The position numbers were made by a program, and so were the translations under genes. Below the pieces are notes generated by a model. It was not told the origin of the DNA. It was given only the letters and a program-made list of their open reading frames with translations, and searched no databases. A stretch of 36,449 nucleotides of DNA from Candidatus Limosilactobacillus merdigallinarum (GTDB lineage: Bacteria; Bacillota; Bacilli; Lactobacillales; Lactobacillaceae), in NCBI GenBank assembly GCA_019114515.1, contig DXFH01000006.1, positions 1-36,449 on the forward strand, in the 5' to 3' direction. Shown piece after piece: positions 8,228 to 18,114 of the stretch (position 1 is its first letter; each line of letters opens with the position of its first letter).

Positions 8228-9775
8228 GTGCAAAGGCAGGTTATTGCAAAATTACATTATAACGATTTACGGCAGATCGGCCGTGCAATCGTAATTGGGG
8301 TGCTCACCGGTGCAATGGTGAGCGCCTTTCGTTTGTTAATCCAACATATTCTGGCGTGGGTGATTAGTGCTTATCGAGTCTTTCATGTTCACCCACTGTG
8401 GTTGATTCCGTGGACAATTGGTTCGTTCATTTTAGCATTAATCCTCGGATATGTTTCCCAAAAACATCCTGACATTCAGGGGTCAGGGATTCCCCAAGTG
8501 GAAGGTCAATTGACGGGCCAATTTGATGAAAAATGGTGGCCTGTTTTATGGCGTAAGTTTGTCACTGGCGTCATTGCGATCGGCTCAGGACTCTATCTTG
8601 GTCGAGAAGGTCCGTCCATTCAATTAGGAGCAACGGTTGGTCAAGGATATGTGGAGATGCTGCATGCCACTTCCATTGAGCGGCGGGTTGGCATTGCTTC
8701 TGGCGCGGCGGCAGGCTTGTCTGCTGCCTTCAATGCACCGATTGCCAGTTCCATGTTTGTCTTGGAAGAAATCTACCACAACTTTTCACCATTAATTTGG
8801 TTGTCAGTGTTTATCAGTGCACTGTCCGCTAATGGTGTCGGCATGATGGTCTTTGGCTTGAAGCCTGATCTTGATGTGGCTCACCAGTTATTCTTCCCGG
8901 TTAACCAATATTGGGCTTTGATCTTAATGGGAATTATTTTGGGGATCTTAGGTCGCTTATACCAGTACGTGATTTTGAATCAAAATAAGTGGTTTAGGAA
9001 AGTGACCTGGTTTAAGCCTGCCTGGTACCCGGTCATCCCATTTCTATTGGTAATTCCGATTGCTTGGTTTTGGCCAATTACTTTAGGTGGGGGCAACCAA
9101 CTGATTGTCGCTTTGCCTGGATTAAAATTTCCTTTGCTGACGATCCTTGGCCTGTTTGTCCTGCGCTTTGTCTTCTCGATGATTAGCTATGGCTCACAAA
9201 TGGCAGGGGGGATTTTCTTACCAATCTTGACGTTGGGAGCTGTTATCGGGGCAGCCTTCTGTACGGTGCTGGTTAACCTGGGCCTTGTGCCATCAACTTA
9301 TTTGGCTAACTATGTCATCTACGCGATGGCTGGCTACTTTGCCTGTATTTCAAAAGCCCCATTTACGGCGATTTTATTAATTACCGAAATGGTGGGTTCT
9401 CTGGCCCATTTGATGCCACTCGCTGTGGTGGCAGTCACGGCCTATGTGGTTGATGACCTGCTGAATGGTCGGCCAGTTTATGCCGAAATGATGTACAACA
9501 TGCTGGGCAAGCGGCCTTTCCAAGAATTAACCGGAATGACCCAAATGACCACCACTATTTATGCCGGCTCCCAGCTCGATGGGGCCCGTATCAGCGATTT
9601 TGACTGGCCCCAGGGAAGCCTGGTAATGTCTATCTTCCGTGGGGAACAGCAATTAGTCCCACATGGTGACACAGAGTTGCAGGCGGGGGATACTCTTGTC
9701 TTGCAACTAACTGGTGAACGGCACTTAACTAACCAGCAGGTAATTAACCGTGCTGCTCATGATGTGGACAGCTAG
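8228..9775 (+). CDS. ClC-family chloride/proton exchanger with C-terminal TrkA-C domain
   Basis: Membrane antiporter of about 515 aa. The selectivity motifs are GSGIPQ, GREGPSIQLG and GGIFLPILTLG. The gating Glu (E127 in GREGP) and a Glu at the inner proton site (FVLEE, residues 180-181) are present, which in known ClCs goes with Cl-/H+ exchange rather than a passive channel. After about 11 membrane segments, residues ~440-510 form a TrkA-C-like regulatory domain (ISDFDWPQGS, AGDTLVLQLTGE). I prefer the GTG at 8228, 8 nt after GGGAG, over the in-frame GTG at 8213, which overlaps that site. Likely role: acid resistance or anion balance. Confidence 0.9.
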   Translation: MQRQVIAKLHYNDLRQIGRAIVIGVLTGAMVSAFRLLIQHILAWVISAYRVFHVHPLWLIPWTIGSFILALILGYVSQKHPDIQGSGIPQVEGQLTGQFDEKWWPVLWRKFVTGVIAIGSGLYLGREGPSIQLGATVGQGYVEMLHATSIERRVGIASGAAAGLSAAFNAPIASSMFVLEEIYHNFSPLIWLSVFISALSANGVGMMVFGLKPDLDVAHQLFFPVNQYWALILMGIILGILGRLYQYVILNQNKWFRKVTWFKPAWYPVIPFLLVIPIAWFWPITLGGGNQLIVALPGLKFPLLTILGLFVLRFVFSMISYGSQMAGGIFLPILTLGAVIGAAFCTVLVNLGLVPSTYLANYVIYAMAGYFACISKAPFTAILLITEMVGSLAHLMPLAVVAVTAYVVDDLLNGRPVYAEMMYNMLGKRPFQELTGMTQMTTTIYAGSQLDGARISDFDWPQGSLVMSIFRGEQQLVPHGDTELQAGDTLVLQLTGERHLTNQQVINRAAHDVDS

Positions 9776-9837
9776 AAATTAGAAAGAAAACATGCTATTA
9801 TTTAATGGATATGTCACGTCAAATAGGAGGCACACCA

Positions 9838-10080
9838 TTGCAAAATACATTAATGACCCTCTTTTTAATTGACTGTGTCGTTTTAATTGCTTGTGTAATG
9901 ATGCAGCCAGCTAAAAACGACAATGATGCAATGTCTGCTTTGAACGGTGGTGCCGGAGACTTGTTCTCTCGTAAAAAGGCCCGTGGTTTTGAAGCGGTTA
10001 TGCAGATTGTTACCACCATCGTTGGTGCTTTGTTCTTTATCTTGGCACTGGCATTGGTATTTGTTTCGACACACAAATGA
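9838..10080 (+). CDS. secG: Preprotein translocase subunit SecG
   Basis: Small accessory subunit of the SecYEG channel. The product is 80 aa with two membrane segments (about 3-20 and 52-77) joined by a polar loop with GGAGDLFSRKKARG, which is typical of SecG. The start is a TTG at 9838, set 7 nt behind AGGAGG; the ATG at 9805 has no ribosome binding site and would add a non-family extension. An extended -10 element (TGCTATTAT, 9793-9801) lies upstream. It precedes rnr and smpB, a common order in Firmicutes. Confidence 0.93.
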   Translation: MQNTLMTLFLIDCVVLIACVMMQPAKNDNDAMSALNGGAGDLFSRKKARGFEAVMQIVTTIVGALFFILALALVFVSTHK

Positions 10081-10084
10081 TTTT

Positions 10085-10130
10085 AAAAGAGGCTGGGAAT
10101 AACGATTGGTTATTTTCGGCCTTTCTTTTT
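10085..10130 (+). terminator. Terminator or attenuator between secG and rnr
   Basis: AAAAGAGGC and GCCTTTCTTTT frame an inner AATAAC/GTTATT stem, ending in a T-rich stretch. It should reduce read-through into rnr. Confidence 0.65.
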
Positions 10131-10174
10131 GGATGAATTTATGATTGTAAAAACACGTTAGAGAAAGGTATACG

Positions 10175-12529
10175 ATGACTGAATTAAAAGATAGAATTAT
10201 CGCCACCCTGCAGGATAATGCCCCCATTAGCTTCTCCGCAGAAAAAATTGCTCGCCATTTGGGAATGCCATCTGCACAAGACTTTACTCCGATCGTGCAG
10301 GCATTAGCCCAGCTAGAGCGGGAAAACAAAGTGGAAGTTACTGATAGTGGAGAATTTAAGATTATCCCGCAACAAAAGACGGTTACGGGAATTTTTCATG
10401 GTAATAGCAAGGGCTTTGGCTTCGTTGCTTACGATGATGATTTACCGGATATTTATGTCAACCCGGACCACACCAAACACGCGTTAACGGGTGACGAAGT
10501 AGAAGTTAAAATTTTACGAGCCGCTGCTCCAGGAAGCGACCAAGGTCCAGAAGGGGCAGTGGTAAACGTTACTGAGCGTCACTACACGCATGTGGTAGGC
10601 GAATTTAAGCACCTGACCATGGGCAATTACATTGGTGAAGTGATTTTAAAGGATAGGAAACTGAGTAATTTCCGTTTCTATGTCACTGACCAAGGTCTGC
10701 ACCCACAAGATAATGAAGTGGTTAACGCCAGCATCGCGACTTACCCATCTGACGAATCACCAGAAGTAATGACCGGTCCTGTATTGGAAGTGGTTGGTGA
10801 TAAGGATGAACCGGGGATTGATATCCTTTCCGTTGTGTATGCTCACGACGTACCACATGAATTTCCCAAAGAAGTGATGGACCAGGCTAACCAAATTCCG
10901 CTGCATGTGCTGCCAGAGGAAAAGAAGGGACGTAAAGACATTACGAACCAGCCGCTGGTTACAATTGATAGCATTGAGTCCAAGGACTTGGACGATGCGG
11001 TCGTTGCTTGGAAACTTGATAATGGCCACTACCATCTGGGTGTTCACATCGCGGATGTTAGTCACTATGTAAAACCGGGCACCCCATTGGATAAGGAAGC
11101 ATTTAAACGGGGGACTTCGGTCTACTTAACGGACCGGGTAATTCCGATGCTGCCACGGCGCTTATCCAACGGAATCTGCTCCTTGAATCCGAATGAAGAA
11201 CGGCTGGCAATGTCTTGCGAAATGGAAATTGACCAGTACGGGAATATCGTCAAACACGATATTTTCTCAAGTGTGATCAAGTCGCACGCGCGGATGACCT
11301 ACAAAGCGGTTAATGCCATTTTGGAAGATCATGATCCACAGGTGATGGAGCAGTACAAGGACTTAGTTCCGATGTTTGAAACCATGGGCGAGTTGCATAA
11401 GATCCTGCTTAAACACCGTCATGACCGTGGGGCGATCGATTTTGAAGCTCCGGAAGCTGAAATCATCGTTGATGACCAAGGACACCCAACGGATATCCGT
11501 CTGCGTCATCGGGGAGTAGCGGAAAAGCTGATTGAATCCTTCATGCTAGCAGCTAATGAGACGGTCGCCGAACATTACTTTAAGATGCATGTGCCATTCC
11601 TATACCGGATTCACGAAAAGCCGGACCAGGATCGCATTAAATCCTTTGCCGAATTTCTGAGCGTGTTTGGCATCGAAATGAAGGGTGACTTGGATAATGT
11701 GTCACCAAAGATGCTGCAAAACGTGTTGAAAAAAGTTGAAGGCACCCCTGAAGAAGAGATGGTGCAGGTAATGATGCTGCGGAGTATGCAGCAAGCCAAG
11801 TATTCCGATGAAGAAGTCGGTCACTTCGGTTTGGGGGCGCAATACTACACGCACTTCACGTCGCCAATTAGGCGTTATCCAGATGATACTGTCCACCGCT
11901 TGATTCGCTGGTATGCTGAGAAGGGGACCGGTGAACACGCTAAGGCAAAGTATCGTGACCGCTTAAAGGAGATTGCTGAGCATACGTCGGTGACTGAGCG
12001 GCGTGGCATTGATACCGAACGGGATGTGGACTCAATGAAGAAGGCCGAATACATGGAGGACCATGTTGGTGAAACCTTTGATGCCATTGTTAGTTCCGTC
12101 ATGAAGTTTGGTCTCTTCGTTCAGTTGCCAAACACGGTGGAAGGCCTAGTTCACATTAGTGCCATGAATGACGACTACTATGAGTATGTGGAAAAGCAAA
12201 TGGCCCTGGTTGGCCGCAGTCACCACCATATCTTCCGCATTGGTCAGCCTGTTAAAGTTAAGCTGCTACGGGTGGACAAGGATCAACGTGAAGTTGACTT
12301 TGAACTGGTTAACCCAGAAGATGCACCAGTCACGAAACTGCGGGTACCACATAATGAACGTGGTGAACACGGTCGTGGCCGGCGGCATGGTAATGCACAT
12401 CACAACGATCATCGTTCGTTACGCAATGATGGTCGGCACAATGGTTCACGCAACTATCGTCAGATCAATCGTGGGCAAAGTCGGCACCGTGGCGATAAGG
12501 ATTTTAAGATTCGCAAGCGGCGGCATTAA
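10175..12529 (+). CDS. rnr: Ribonuclease R
   Basis: Processive 3'-5' exoribonuclease of the RNB family that degrades structured RNA; it also acts with tmRNA-SmpB on stalled transcripts. The 784 aa chain shows an N-terminal winged-helix region (1-65), cold-shock OB folds (about 65-225, [13 protein letters not shown]), the RNB domain (about 255-590, with the Asp cluster in ESKDLDDAV and HIADVSHYV) and an S1 domain (about 630-715, [14 protein letters not shown]). The tail (720-784) is rich in His, Arg, Asn and Gly. AGAAAGG precedes the ATG. The following smpB gene starts 17 bp after the stop. Confidence 0.97.
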   Translation: MTELKDRIIATLQDNAPISFSAEKIARHLGMPSAQDFTPIVQALAQLERENKVEVTDSGEFKIIPQQKTVTGIFHGNSKGFGFVAYDDDLPDIYVNPDHTKHALTGDEVEVKILRAAAPGSDQGPEGAVVNVTERHYTHVVGEFKHLTMGNYIGEVILKDRKLSNFRFYVTDQGLHPQDNEVVNASIATYPSDESPEVMTGPVLEVVGDKDEPGIDILSVVYAHDVPHEFPKEVMDQANQIPLHVLPEEKKGRKDITNQPLVTIDSIESKDLDDAVVAWKLDNGHYHLGVHIADVSHYVKPGTPLDKEAFKRGTSVYLTDRVIPMLPRRLSNGICSLNPNEERLAMSCEMEIDQYGNIVKHDIFSSVIKSHARMTYKAVNAILEDHDPQVMEQYKDLVPMFETMGELHKILLKHRHDRGAIDFEAPEAEIIVDDQGHPTDIRLRHRGVAEKLIESFMLAANETVAEHYFKMHVPFLYRIHEKPDQDRIKSFAEFLSVFGIEMKGDLDNVSPKMLQNVLKKVEGTPEEEMVQVMMLRSMQQAKYSDEEVGHFGLGAQYYTHFTSPIRRYPDDTVHRLIRWYAEKGTGEHAKAKYRDRLKEIAEHTSVTERRGIDTERDVDSMKKAEYMEDHVGETFDAIVSSVMKFGLFVQLPNTVEGLVHISAMNDDYYEYVEKQMALVGRSHHHIFRIGQPVKVKLLRVDKDQREVDFELVNPEDAPVTKLRVPHNERGEHGRGRRHGNAHHNDHRSLRNDGRHNGSRNYRQINRGQSRHRGDKDFKIRKRRH

Positions 12530-12546
12530 TTAGGGAGGCGATAATG

Positions 12547-13020
12547 ATGGCTAAAAAGTCACATAAACCAACCGATTCAAACTTAGTAGCGCAGAATAAA
12601 AAAGCGCGGCATGATTACTCAGTTCAAACCACTTATGAAGCTGGCTTGGTATTAACGGGGACGGAGATTAAGTCCGTTCGTGCCCACCGGGTCAACTTAA
12701 AGGACGGATATGCTCAGTTTCATAATGGTGAATTATGGCTGATGAACGTGCACATTAGTGAGTATGATAATGGTACCTACCATAATCAGGACCCGTTACG
12801 TAACCGCAAGCTTTTGCTGCACAAAAAAGAGCTGAAGCGGATTAGTGGCGAGCTTACCAATAAGGGGATTACCTGCATTCCGTTAAAGATGTACATTAAG
12901 CATGGCTTTGCAAAGGTACTCATCGGTATTGCCAAAGGCAAGCATGAGTATGACAAGCGGGAAACGATCAAGCGTCGTGAGCAGGATCGTCAAATTGAAC
13001 GGGTAATGAAACATTATTAA
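12547..13020 (+). CDS. smpB: SsrA-binding protein SmpB
   Basis: Binds tmRNA and brings it to stalled ribosomes for trans-translation. The product is 157 aa, starting [10 protein letters not shown]; family motifs are [23 protein letters not shown] and a basic C-terminal helix ([16 protein letters not shown]). Two ATGs stand in tandem (12544 and 12547); the second lies 8 nt behind GGGAGG and gives the usual N-terminus, so I use it. Likely cotranscribed with rnr. No tmRNA gene follows in this window. Confidence 0.96.
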   Translation: MAKKSHKPTDSNLVAQNKKARHDYSVQTTYEAGLVLTGTEIKSVRAHRVNLKDGYAQFHNGELWLMNVHISEYDNGTYHNQDPLRNRKLLLHKKELKRISGELTNKGITCIPLKMYIKHGFAKVLIGIAKGKHEYDKRETIKRREQDRQIERVMKHY

Positions 13021-13056
13021 AACCAGCACCAAAATTGGTACTGTAGCATAAAAATG

Positions 13057-13093
13057 AAGCTCCTTAACGTGTTGTGCGCTAAGGAGCTTTTTA
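13057..13093. terminator. Bidirectional terminator between smpB and the LURP-like gene
   Basis: AAGCTCCTTA (13057-13066) and TAAGGAGCTT (13080-13089) form a perfect 10 bp stem followed by T on the + strand; on the minus strand the tail is weaker. It lies between converging genes. Confidence 0.85.
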
Positions 13094-13669
13094 TTTTAGT
13101 AATTGATTGAGATAAGCAAAACAATGGTTATACAAGCTAGTGGCCATCCCCGGCAGTGGTGAATGCTTAACCCCCCATTGCTTTGCTTTTTGTGGTTCTT
13201 TAATTTTGCGGTGTGCCCAATGGTTTAACACGTAGGCAACCAGAATGGCTAACGGTTCATCGGCCTCCTGATTGACAGTAATGGTGAGGTAATAGCCACC
13301 GCTAGATTGGTCAGGCAGCATTTGGAAGACTTGCTGAGTATTACGAAAAACACGGTAATGATTCGTCAATGCATTACCGACGATTACCCAGTTGAGGCCG
13401 TGGATATAAACAACCTCGGAGACAAACCCAAGTGTTTTACCGATGGTGCCAACGCGCTGTTGATTTTGATAAAGGGCAAACTTGGGCATTAAACCTAATG
13501 CCAGTTGCTTAACTTCAGCTAATAGCTGTCCTTGCATTGTATATAAGGAGAGGGCGTCGTGACGCAATCCCCATTTGCCTGTTACCAGGTAACAAGCATT
13601 ATTGCTTTGATCATTAATGATCGTCGTCGAATTATCTGTGGCGCGGTCACGCAGATACAGAGTTCGCAT
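13091..13669 (-). CDS. LURP-one/YxjI-like protein
   Basis: A 192 aa soluble protein whose pattern suggests the LURP-one-related (tubby-like beta barrel) family: an opening LYLRDRATDNSTTIIND, then GKWGLRHDALSLYTMQGQ, LLAEVKQLALGLMPKFALY and NHYRVFRNTQQVFQML. These are the alternating strand motifs of YxjI-type proteins. No catalytic residues are known for this family, and its bacterial role is unclear. AGGAGG precedes the ATG by 9 nt. It is a lone gene, divergent from ung. Call based on remembered family style; moderate certainty. Confidence 0.7.
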   Translation of the reverse strand: MRTLYLRDRATDNSTTIINDQSNNACYLVTGKWGLRHDALSLYTMQGQLLAEVKQLALGLMPKFALYQNQQRVGTIGKTLGFVSEVVYIHGLNWVIVGNALTNHYRVFRNTQQVFQMLPDQSSGGYYLTITVNQEADEPLAILVAYVLNHWAHRKIKEPQKAKQWGVKHSPLPGMATSLYNHCFAYLNQLLK

Positions 13670-13781
13670 TGCCGTCCGCCTCCTTTGTGAGTTACTTACA
13701 TTCTAACAGTTAGCGTTTCGATTGAACAGTTTTAGCAAACGAACATGGCGTCTATGTTAAAATAGAAAAGAGGTGCGCGTC

Positions 13782-14477
13782 ATGAAACAACTTATTCATA
13801 ATGACTGGTGGCCGATTTTAAAGCCCCAGTTCGAGTCCGCTTATTATCAACAACTGCGACAATTTCTAATTAAAGAATATTCACAGCATACAGTCTATCC
13901 AGAAATGCATCATATTTTTGAGGCTTTTGAATGGACGCCGTTTAGCAAGGTGAAAGTCGTTATCCTGGGTCAAGACCCTTATCATGGTCCTCACCAGGCA
14001 CACGGCTGCAGTTTTTCTGTACTGCCGGGGGTTCCCATCCCGCCATCCTTGCAAAACATTTATAAGGAATTGCAAGCCGACCTTGGTTATCCGCCGGTAT
14101 CGCATGGTTATTTGAAAAAGTGGGCCGATCAGGGGGTACTGCTTTTGAATTCCGTTCTCACGGTACGTGATGGGCAAGCCTTTTCGCACCGTGGTCATGG
14201 TTGGGAGAAGCTAACGGATGCGGCAATTAAAGCCCTATCCGAGCGACCGGAACCAGTGATTTTTATTTTGTGGGGACGCGCAGCCCAGTCGAAAAAGTCA
14301 TTGATTAATTTGAAGACCAATATTGTTTTGGAGTCAGCTCACCCGAGCCCATTATCAGCTAACCGAGGCTTTTTTGGTTCACGGCCTTTTTCACGCACTA
14401 ATACTGCTTTGAAGGCTATGGGAGAGGAACCGATTGATTGGCAACTACCGGCACATGTTTCATTAGATAAGGAGTAG
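13782..14477 (+). CDS. ung: Uracil-DNA glycosylase
   Basis: Removes uracil from DNA, starting base excision repair. The 231 aa product has the family-1 motifs GQDPYHGP (catalytic Asp in the water-activating loop), [10 protein letters not shown] and [18 protein letters not shown] (DNA-intercalation loop). The start is the ATG at 13782, 9 nt after AGAGG; the in-frame GTG at 13773 abuts the binding site. An extended -10 (TGTTAAAAT, 13755-13763) lies upstream. It heads a tight run ung-pta-tsaE-GNAT with gaps of 3 and 2 bp and then an overlap. Confidence 0.97.
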   Translation: MKQLIHNDWWPILKPQFESAYYQQLRQFLIKEYSQHTVYPEMHHIFEAFEWTPFSKVKVVILGQDPYHGPHQAHGCSFSVLPGVPIPPSLQNIYKELQADLGYPPVSHGYLKKWADQGVLLLNSVLTVRDGQAFSHRGHGWEKLTDAAIKALSERPEPVIFILWGRAAQSKKSLINLKTNIVLESAHPSPLSANRGFFGSRPFSRTNTALKAMGEEPIDWQLPAHVSLDKE

Positions 14478-14480
14478 ATC

Positions 14481-15458
14481 ATGATGAACGTTTTTCAAAA
14501 GATGGAAGATCGATTAAAGCAGTCGCCGAAAACCATTGTATTTCCCGAGGGACAGGAACCGCGTGTGCTAGAAGCAGCCACTAAGCTGGCACAAAGCGGC
14601 ATGATTAAGCCACTATTACTGGGTAACCGGGATGAAGTGGCACAAGTTGCTAATCAGCATCAGCTTGACCTGACGGGCGTTAAGATTTTGGATCCGGCTG
14701 AATACCCACTGGCTGATCGTCAGGAAATGGAACAGCGTTTAAGCGAACGGCGGAAGGGCAAGAATACCCCTGAAGAGGTTGCCTCAATGCTGAAAGATGT
14801 CAGTTACTTTGCAACCATGCTGGTTTACATGGGCAAAGTTGACGGGATGGTTTCGGGAGCTGTTCACTCTACTGGTGATACCGTTCGTCCCGCTTTGCAG
14901 ATCATCAAGACAAAGCCGGGTACTAAGCGGATTAGTGGTGCCTTCCTGATGCAAAAGGGTGACCAGCGATACATCTTTGCTGATTGTGCCATTAATCTGG
15001 AATTGGATGCACCAACTATGGCGGAAGTTGCTCAGCAAAGTGCAGAAACCGCGAAGTTATTTGGCATTGATCCAAAGGTCGCCCTGCTTAGCTTCTCTAC
15101 GAAGGGATCTGCTAAAGGCCCAATGGTTACCAAGGTTCAAGAAGCTTACAAGCTCGTTCACGAAGCACACCCTGAATTACAAGTGGATGGTGAACTGCAG
15201 TTTGACGCCGCTATTGATGCCACGGTTGGCAAGTTAAAGGCACCAAACTCGCCAGTAGCTGGACAGGCGAATGTCTTCGTATTCCCAAGTCTGGAAGCCG
15301 GCAATATTGGCTATAAGATTGCGCAGCGGTTAGGCGGTTTCTCGGCAGTGGGCCCAATTCTGCAAGGCCTGAACGCACCAGTTGCTGACCTGTCACGGGG
15401 AGCTTCATCGTACGAAATTTACCGGGTAGCAATCATTACGGCGGCACAGGTGAAGTAA
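14481..15458 (+). CDS. pta: Phosphate acetyltransferase
   Basis: Interconverts acetyl-CoA and acetyl phosphate. In heterofermenters it links phosphoketolase-derived acetyl phosphate to ethanol or acetate formation. The 325 aa product is the short Pta form (no DRTGG or P-loop extension). Recognisable segments are IVFPEGQEPRVLEAA, GMVSGAVHSTGDTVRPALQ and LSFSTKGSAKGP, and the end LQGLNAPVADLSRG. Two start codons stand in tandem (14481, 14484) behind AAGGAG, which overlaps the end of ung, so translation is likely coupled. Confidence 0.96.
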   Translation: MMNVFQKMEDRLKQSPKTIVFPEGQEPRVLEAATKLAQSGMIKPLLLGNRDEVAQVANQHQLDLTGVKILDPAEYPLADRQEMEQRLSERRKGKNTPEEVASMLKDVSYFATMLVYMGKVDGMVSGAVHSTGDTVRPALQIIKTKPGTKRISGAFLMQKGDQRYIFADCAINLELDAPTMAEVAQQSAETAKLFGIDPKVALLSFSTKGSAKGPMVTKVQEAYKLVHEAHPELQVDGELQFDAAIDATVGKLKAPNSPVAGQANVFVFPSLEAGNIGYKIAQRLGGFSAVGPILQGLNAPVADLSRGASSYEIYRVAIITAAQVK

Positions 15459-15460
15459 AT

Positions 15461-15931
15461 ATGATTAGCTATCAGCTAAATAGTCGCGAAGCAACAATTG
15501 AATTAGGAAAACAACTGGCACCATTATTAAAGGTCGGCGATGTGATTGTTTTGAATGGTGACCTGGGCGCTGGCAAGACAACCTTTACTAAGGGACTGGC
15601 TCAAGGATTAGGAATTCACGATTTAGTTCGTAGCCCTACGTTTACGATTATTCGTGAATACCATGGTGGGCGTTTGCCCCTGTACCACATGGATGTTTAC
15701 CGTTTGGAAGATGGTGGTGCTGAAGACCTCGGACTGGACGAATACTTTGATGGTGATGGCGTCAGTGTCGTTGAATGGGCACAGTTTGCTGAAGATGAAT
15801 TGCCAGCCGACTTTTTGGCGATCACTTTTAAGCGGACAGATGTCGAAAACCAGCGGCAACTACAATTAGTCGCCCATGGAAAGCATTTTACAAAAGTATT
15901 GGAGCAATTAGATGAGCGACGAAATCGTTAG
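15461..15931 (+). CDS. tsaE: tRNA threonylcarbamoyladenosine biosynthesis protein TsaE
   Basis: ATPase that works with TsaB and TsaD to make the t6A modification of ANN-decoding tRNAs. The 156 aa product has a Walker A motif GDLGAGKTT at about 34-42, the RSPTFTI motif and LYHMDVYRLE with the family Asp. It begins 2 bp after pta, and its last 20 bases overlap the GNAT gene. TsaB and TsaD are not in this window. Confidence 0.95.
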   Translation: MISYQLNSREATIELGKQLAPLLKVGDVIVLNGDLGAGKTTFTKGLAQGLGIHDLVRSPTFTIIREYHGGRLPLYHMDVYRLEDGGAEDLGLDEYFDGDGVSVVEWAQFAEDELPADFLAITFKRTDVENQRQLQLVAHGKHFTKVLEQLDERRNR

Positions 15932-16412
15932 TATGAAGACGGCGACGGCAGCGGATGGCCAGATAGTTCTGCAGCTATTGCAACAATTGCAGAAGGAGAG
16001 CAACGTTGTCTTGATTGCGCATTTGGATACCATGAGTGTGGCAAAGGCAAGTGCCGACCTTGATCAGCTGAGTGGTCGGGATGATAGCTTAGTCCTGCTG
16101 GCAATGTATGGTAAGCAGGCAATCGGTATCTTAACGGTCACGCCAGCTGATGATAATCAAGGTGAATTAGGCGTCGCAGTCCTTAAAGATTACTGGCATA
16201 ATGGGATCGGTACGATGCTGGTTGATGAAGCGGTGTATTGGCTGAACCATTACAGTTCATTAAATGGCCTGAAACTAGATGTCTTTACTAGCAATCAGCG
16301 TGCGCATGCTATTTATAAGCGCCTGGGTTTTGTTGAAATTGGTACGCGGCAAACCAAGGACGCTGCTGGTAATGAGCAGACAGCCATTATGATGAGTTGC
16401 CCCCGTAACTAA
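15912..16412 (+). CDS. GNAT-family N-acetyltransferase
   Basis: Predicted acetyltransferase of 166 aa. The acetyl-CoA-binding motif A is seen as LGVAVLKDYWHNGIGTMLVD (about 94-113), followed by the motif B region NQRAHAIYKRLGFVEIGTR. It overlaps the end of tsaE, and its GGAG ribosome binding site is inside tsaE, so coupled translation is likely. The place next to tsaE recalls RimI (ribosomal protein S18 acetylation), but the length and N-terminal 50 residues differ from a standard RimI; the substrate is unknown. Confidence 0.85.
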   Translation: MSDEIVSMKTATAADGQIVLQLLQQLQKESNVVLIAHLDTMSVAKASADLDQLSGRDDSLVLLAMYGKQAIGILTVTPADDNQGELGVAVLKDYWHNGIGTMLVDEAVYWLNHYSSLNGLKLDVFTSNQRAHAIYKRLGFVEIGTRQTKDAAGNEQTAIMMSCPRN

Positions 16413-16414
16413 TA

Positions 16415-16463
16415 AAAAACGGATCCGTAAGCAGATGAATGCTTGTGGATCCGTTTGTATTTT
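16415..16463 (+). terminator. Terminator of the ung-pta-tsaE-GNAT run
   Basis: AAACGGATCC (16417-16426) and GGATCCGTTT (16447-16456), perfect, with an inner AAGCA/TGCTT stem, then TGTATTTT. Confidence 0.85.
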
Positions 16464-16502
16464 CGGTCTATTAATGCCAATGACATCAAAAAGATATAAT
16501 GA

Positions 16503-17039
16503 TTACCCCTGCATCTTAATAAAGGGGCGAATCTTTTGGACGCCAAAGTGTTGCGCCTGGTAGATCAAGATGTCGGCGCAGGCTTGGGCGTCATCTAATG
16601 CATTGTGATGGTGATGCAAGTCAATCTGTAAAGCATCAGCTACGGTGTTAAGTTTATGGTTGGCTAACTGCGGCAAGAGGCGACGGCTGGTGCGCAAGGT
16701 GTCCAGAGTTTGGTAGACTGGAGCTTGAATACCATAATGCTCTAAGGTTGATTGGAGGACATTGTTATCAAAGGTGGCATTGTGGGCGATCACCAATTTT
16801 TCGGGCACGTAGAATTGTGAGATGTGCTGCCAGACTTCAGGAAAAGTCGGTGCATCAGCTACGTCACGTTCGTGGATGCCGTGTACCTGAATGTTACGCC
16901 AACTAAAAGGTACTCCTGGATTAATAAGGGAGTAAAATTCATCGGTGATTTGGTTGTTACGGACAATGGTCAGTGCAATGGAACACGCACTGTAACGCTT
17001 GGCATTAGCCGTTTCGAAATCCATGGCAACAAAATTCAT
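16503..17039 (-). CDS. DEDDh 3'-5' exonuclease (DnaQ/epsilon-like)
   Basis: A stand-alone exonuclease domain of 178 aa. ExoI is FVAMDFETAN (Asp7 and Glu9), ExoII is IAHNATFDNNVL, and ExoIII is HHNALDDAQACADI with the DEDDh His. The length fits a single-domain proofreading or RNase T/oligoribonuclease-like enzyme that processes DNA or RNA 3' ends; the substrate cannot be set. Divergent from murB, with an upstream ribosome binding site GGAGGTCACGTC before its ATG. Confidence 0.9.
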   Translation of the reverse strand: MNFVAMDFETANAKRYSACSIALTIVRNNQITDEFYSLINPGVPFSWRNIQVHGIHERDVADAPTFPEVWQHISQFYVPEKLVIAHNATFDNNVLQSTLEHYGIQAPVYQTLDTLRTSRRLLPQLANHKLNTVADALQIDLHHHHNALDDAQACADILIYQAQHFGVQKIRPFIKMQG

Positions 17040-17116
17040 GACGTGACCTCCAATTCAAAATTAACCATTATTTTAGCGGTTACAGAAGTGATTTTCAAAT
17101 TGGAGGGCCCTTGGGA

Positions 17117-17122
17117 TATAAT
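17117..17122 (+). promoter_or_regulatory. -10 element of murB
   Basis: A perfect TATAAT 32 bp before the murB start; no convincing -35 box at the right distance. Confidence 0.5.
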
Positions 17123-17153
17123 GGGAGCATAAATTTAAAGAGGATGGATAAAC

Positions 17154-18050
17154 ATGACTGTTAATCTGATTGACAAGTTTCCAGAAATTCAAATTAAACA
17201 AAATGAACCACTGTCGCACTACACCAATACTAAGACTGGCGGACCAGCAGACTGGCTGGCTTTTCCTGCCAACGTGGACCAGGTAAAGCAACTGGTCACT
17301 TTGACTCATGATAATCACATGCCGTTAACCATCATTGGCAATGCCAGCAATTTGATTGTGAAGGATGGTGGCATTGAAGGACTGACAATCATCACCACCT
17401 CCATGAAGTCAATTACAGTTAATGGTGATACGGTGAGTGCTGATGCGGGAGCAGCCTATATTGATGTAACAAAGGTGGCGCGGGATCATTCATTGACCGG
17501 CTTGGAATTTGCGGCCGGTATCCCTGGCAGCGTTGGTGGCGCAGTCTTCATGAACGCTGGCGCTTACGGTGGCGAAACCCAGTTTGTCGTTGCAAAAGCC
17601 ACGATTATGCTGCCAAATGGTGACATTCAGGAATTGAATAATGAAGAACTCGACTTCGGTTACCGTCACAGTTCTGTGCAGGATAATGACGCAGTTGTCT
17701 TAAGCGCTGATTTTAAGCTGAAAAAGGGTGATAAGGAAGCAATTACCGCCAAAATGGATGATTTAAATGCACGTCGAGCAGCCAAACAACCTTTAGACTT
17801 ACCTTCCTGCGGGAGCGTCTTTAAGCGGCCTAAGGGTTACTTCGCCGGTAAATTAATTCATGATTCTGGCTTACAGGGCTACACGTCGGGCGGTGCGCAA
17901 GTATCGACGAAGCACGCCGGTTTTATCGTCAATATTGATCACGGTACTGCTACGGATTACTTAAACGTTATTCACCACGTTCAAAAGACAGTTCATGATA
18001 AGTTTGGCGTCGATTTGCACACGGAAGTCCGGATTATCGGCCGAGACTAA
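17154..18050 (+). CDS. murB: UDP-N-acetylenolpyruvoylglucosamine reductase
   Basis: FAD enzyme that uses NADPH to reduce UDP-GlcNAc-enolpyruvate to UDP-MurNAc, a cytosolic step of peptidoglycan synthesis. The 298 aa product shows [10 protein letters not shown] (N-terminal FAD domain), [20 protein letters not shown] (FAD-binding loop), SCGSVFKRP with the catalytic Ser, and the closing HTEVRIIG. The length fits the Gram-positive short form. Start ATG follows AGAGGATGG. It stands before the c-di-AMP genes, with a separate promoter in between. Confidence 0.97.
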   Translation: MTVNLIDKFPEIQIKQNEPLSHYTNTKTGGPADWLAFPANVDQVKQLVTLTHDNHMPLTIIGNASNLIVKDGGIEGLTIITTSMKSITVNGDTVSADAGAAYIDVTKVARDHSLTGLEFAAGIPGSVGGAVFMNAGAYGGETQFVVAKATIMLPNGDIQELNNEELDFGYRHSSVQDNDAVVLSADFKLKKGDKEAITAKMDDLNARRAAKQPLDLPSCGSVFKRPKGYFAGKLIHDSGLQGYTSGGAQVSTKHAGFIVNIDHGTATDYLNVIHHVQKTVHDKFGVDLHTEVRIIGRD

Positions 18051-18076
18051 GCTCATCCGTCGACCGTCACAATTAA

Positions 18077-18085
18077 TGCTATAAT
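18077..18085 (+). promoter_or_regulatory. Extended -10 promoter of cdaA-cdaR-glmM
   Basis: TGCTATAAT, an extended -10 with perfect TATAAT, 29 bp before cdaA; the -35 region is not conserved. Confidence 0.65.
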
Positions 18086-18114
18086 AGGCGGTATTTGAAA
18101 GAGGAGGAATTTGC

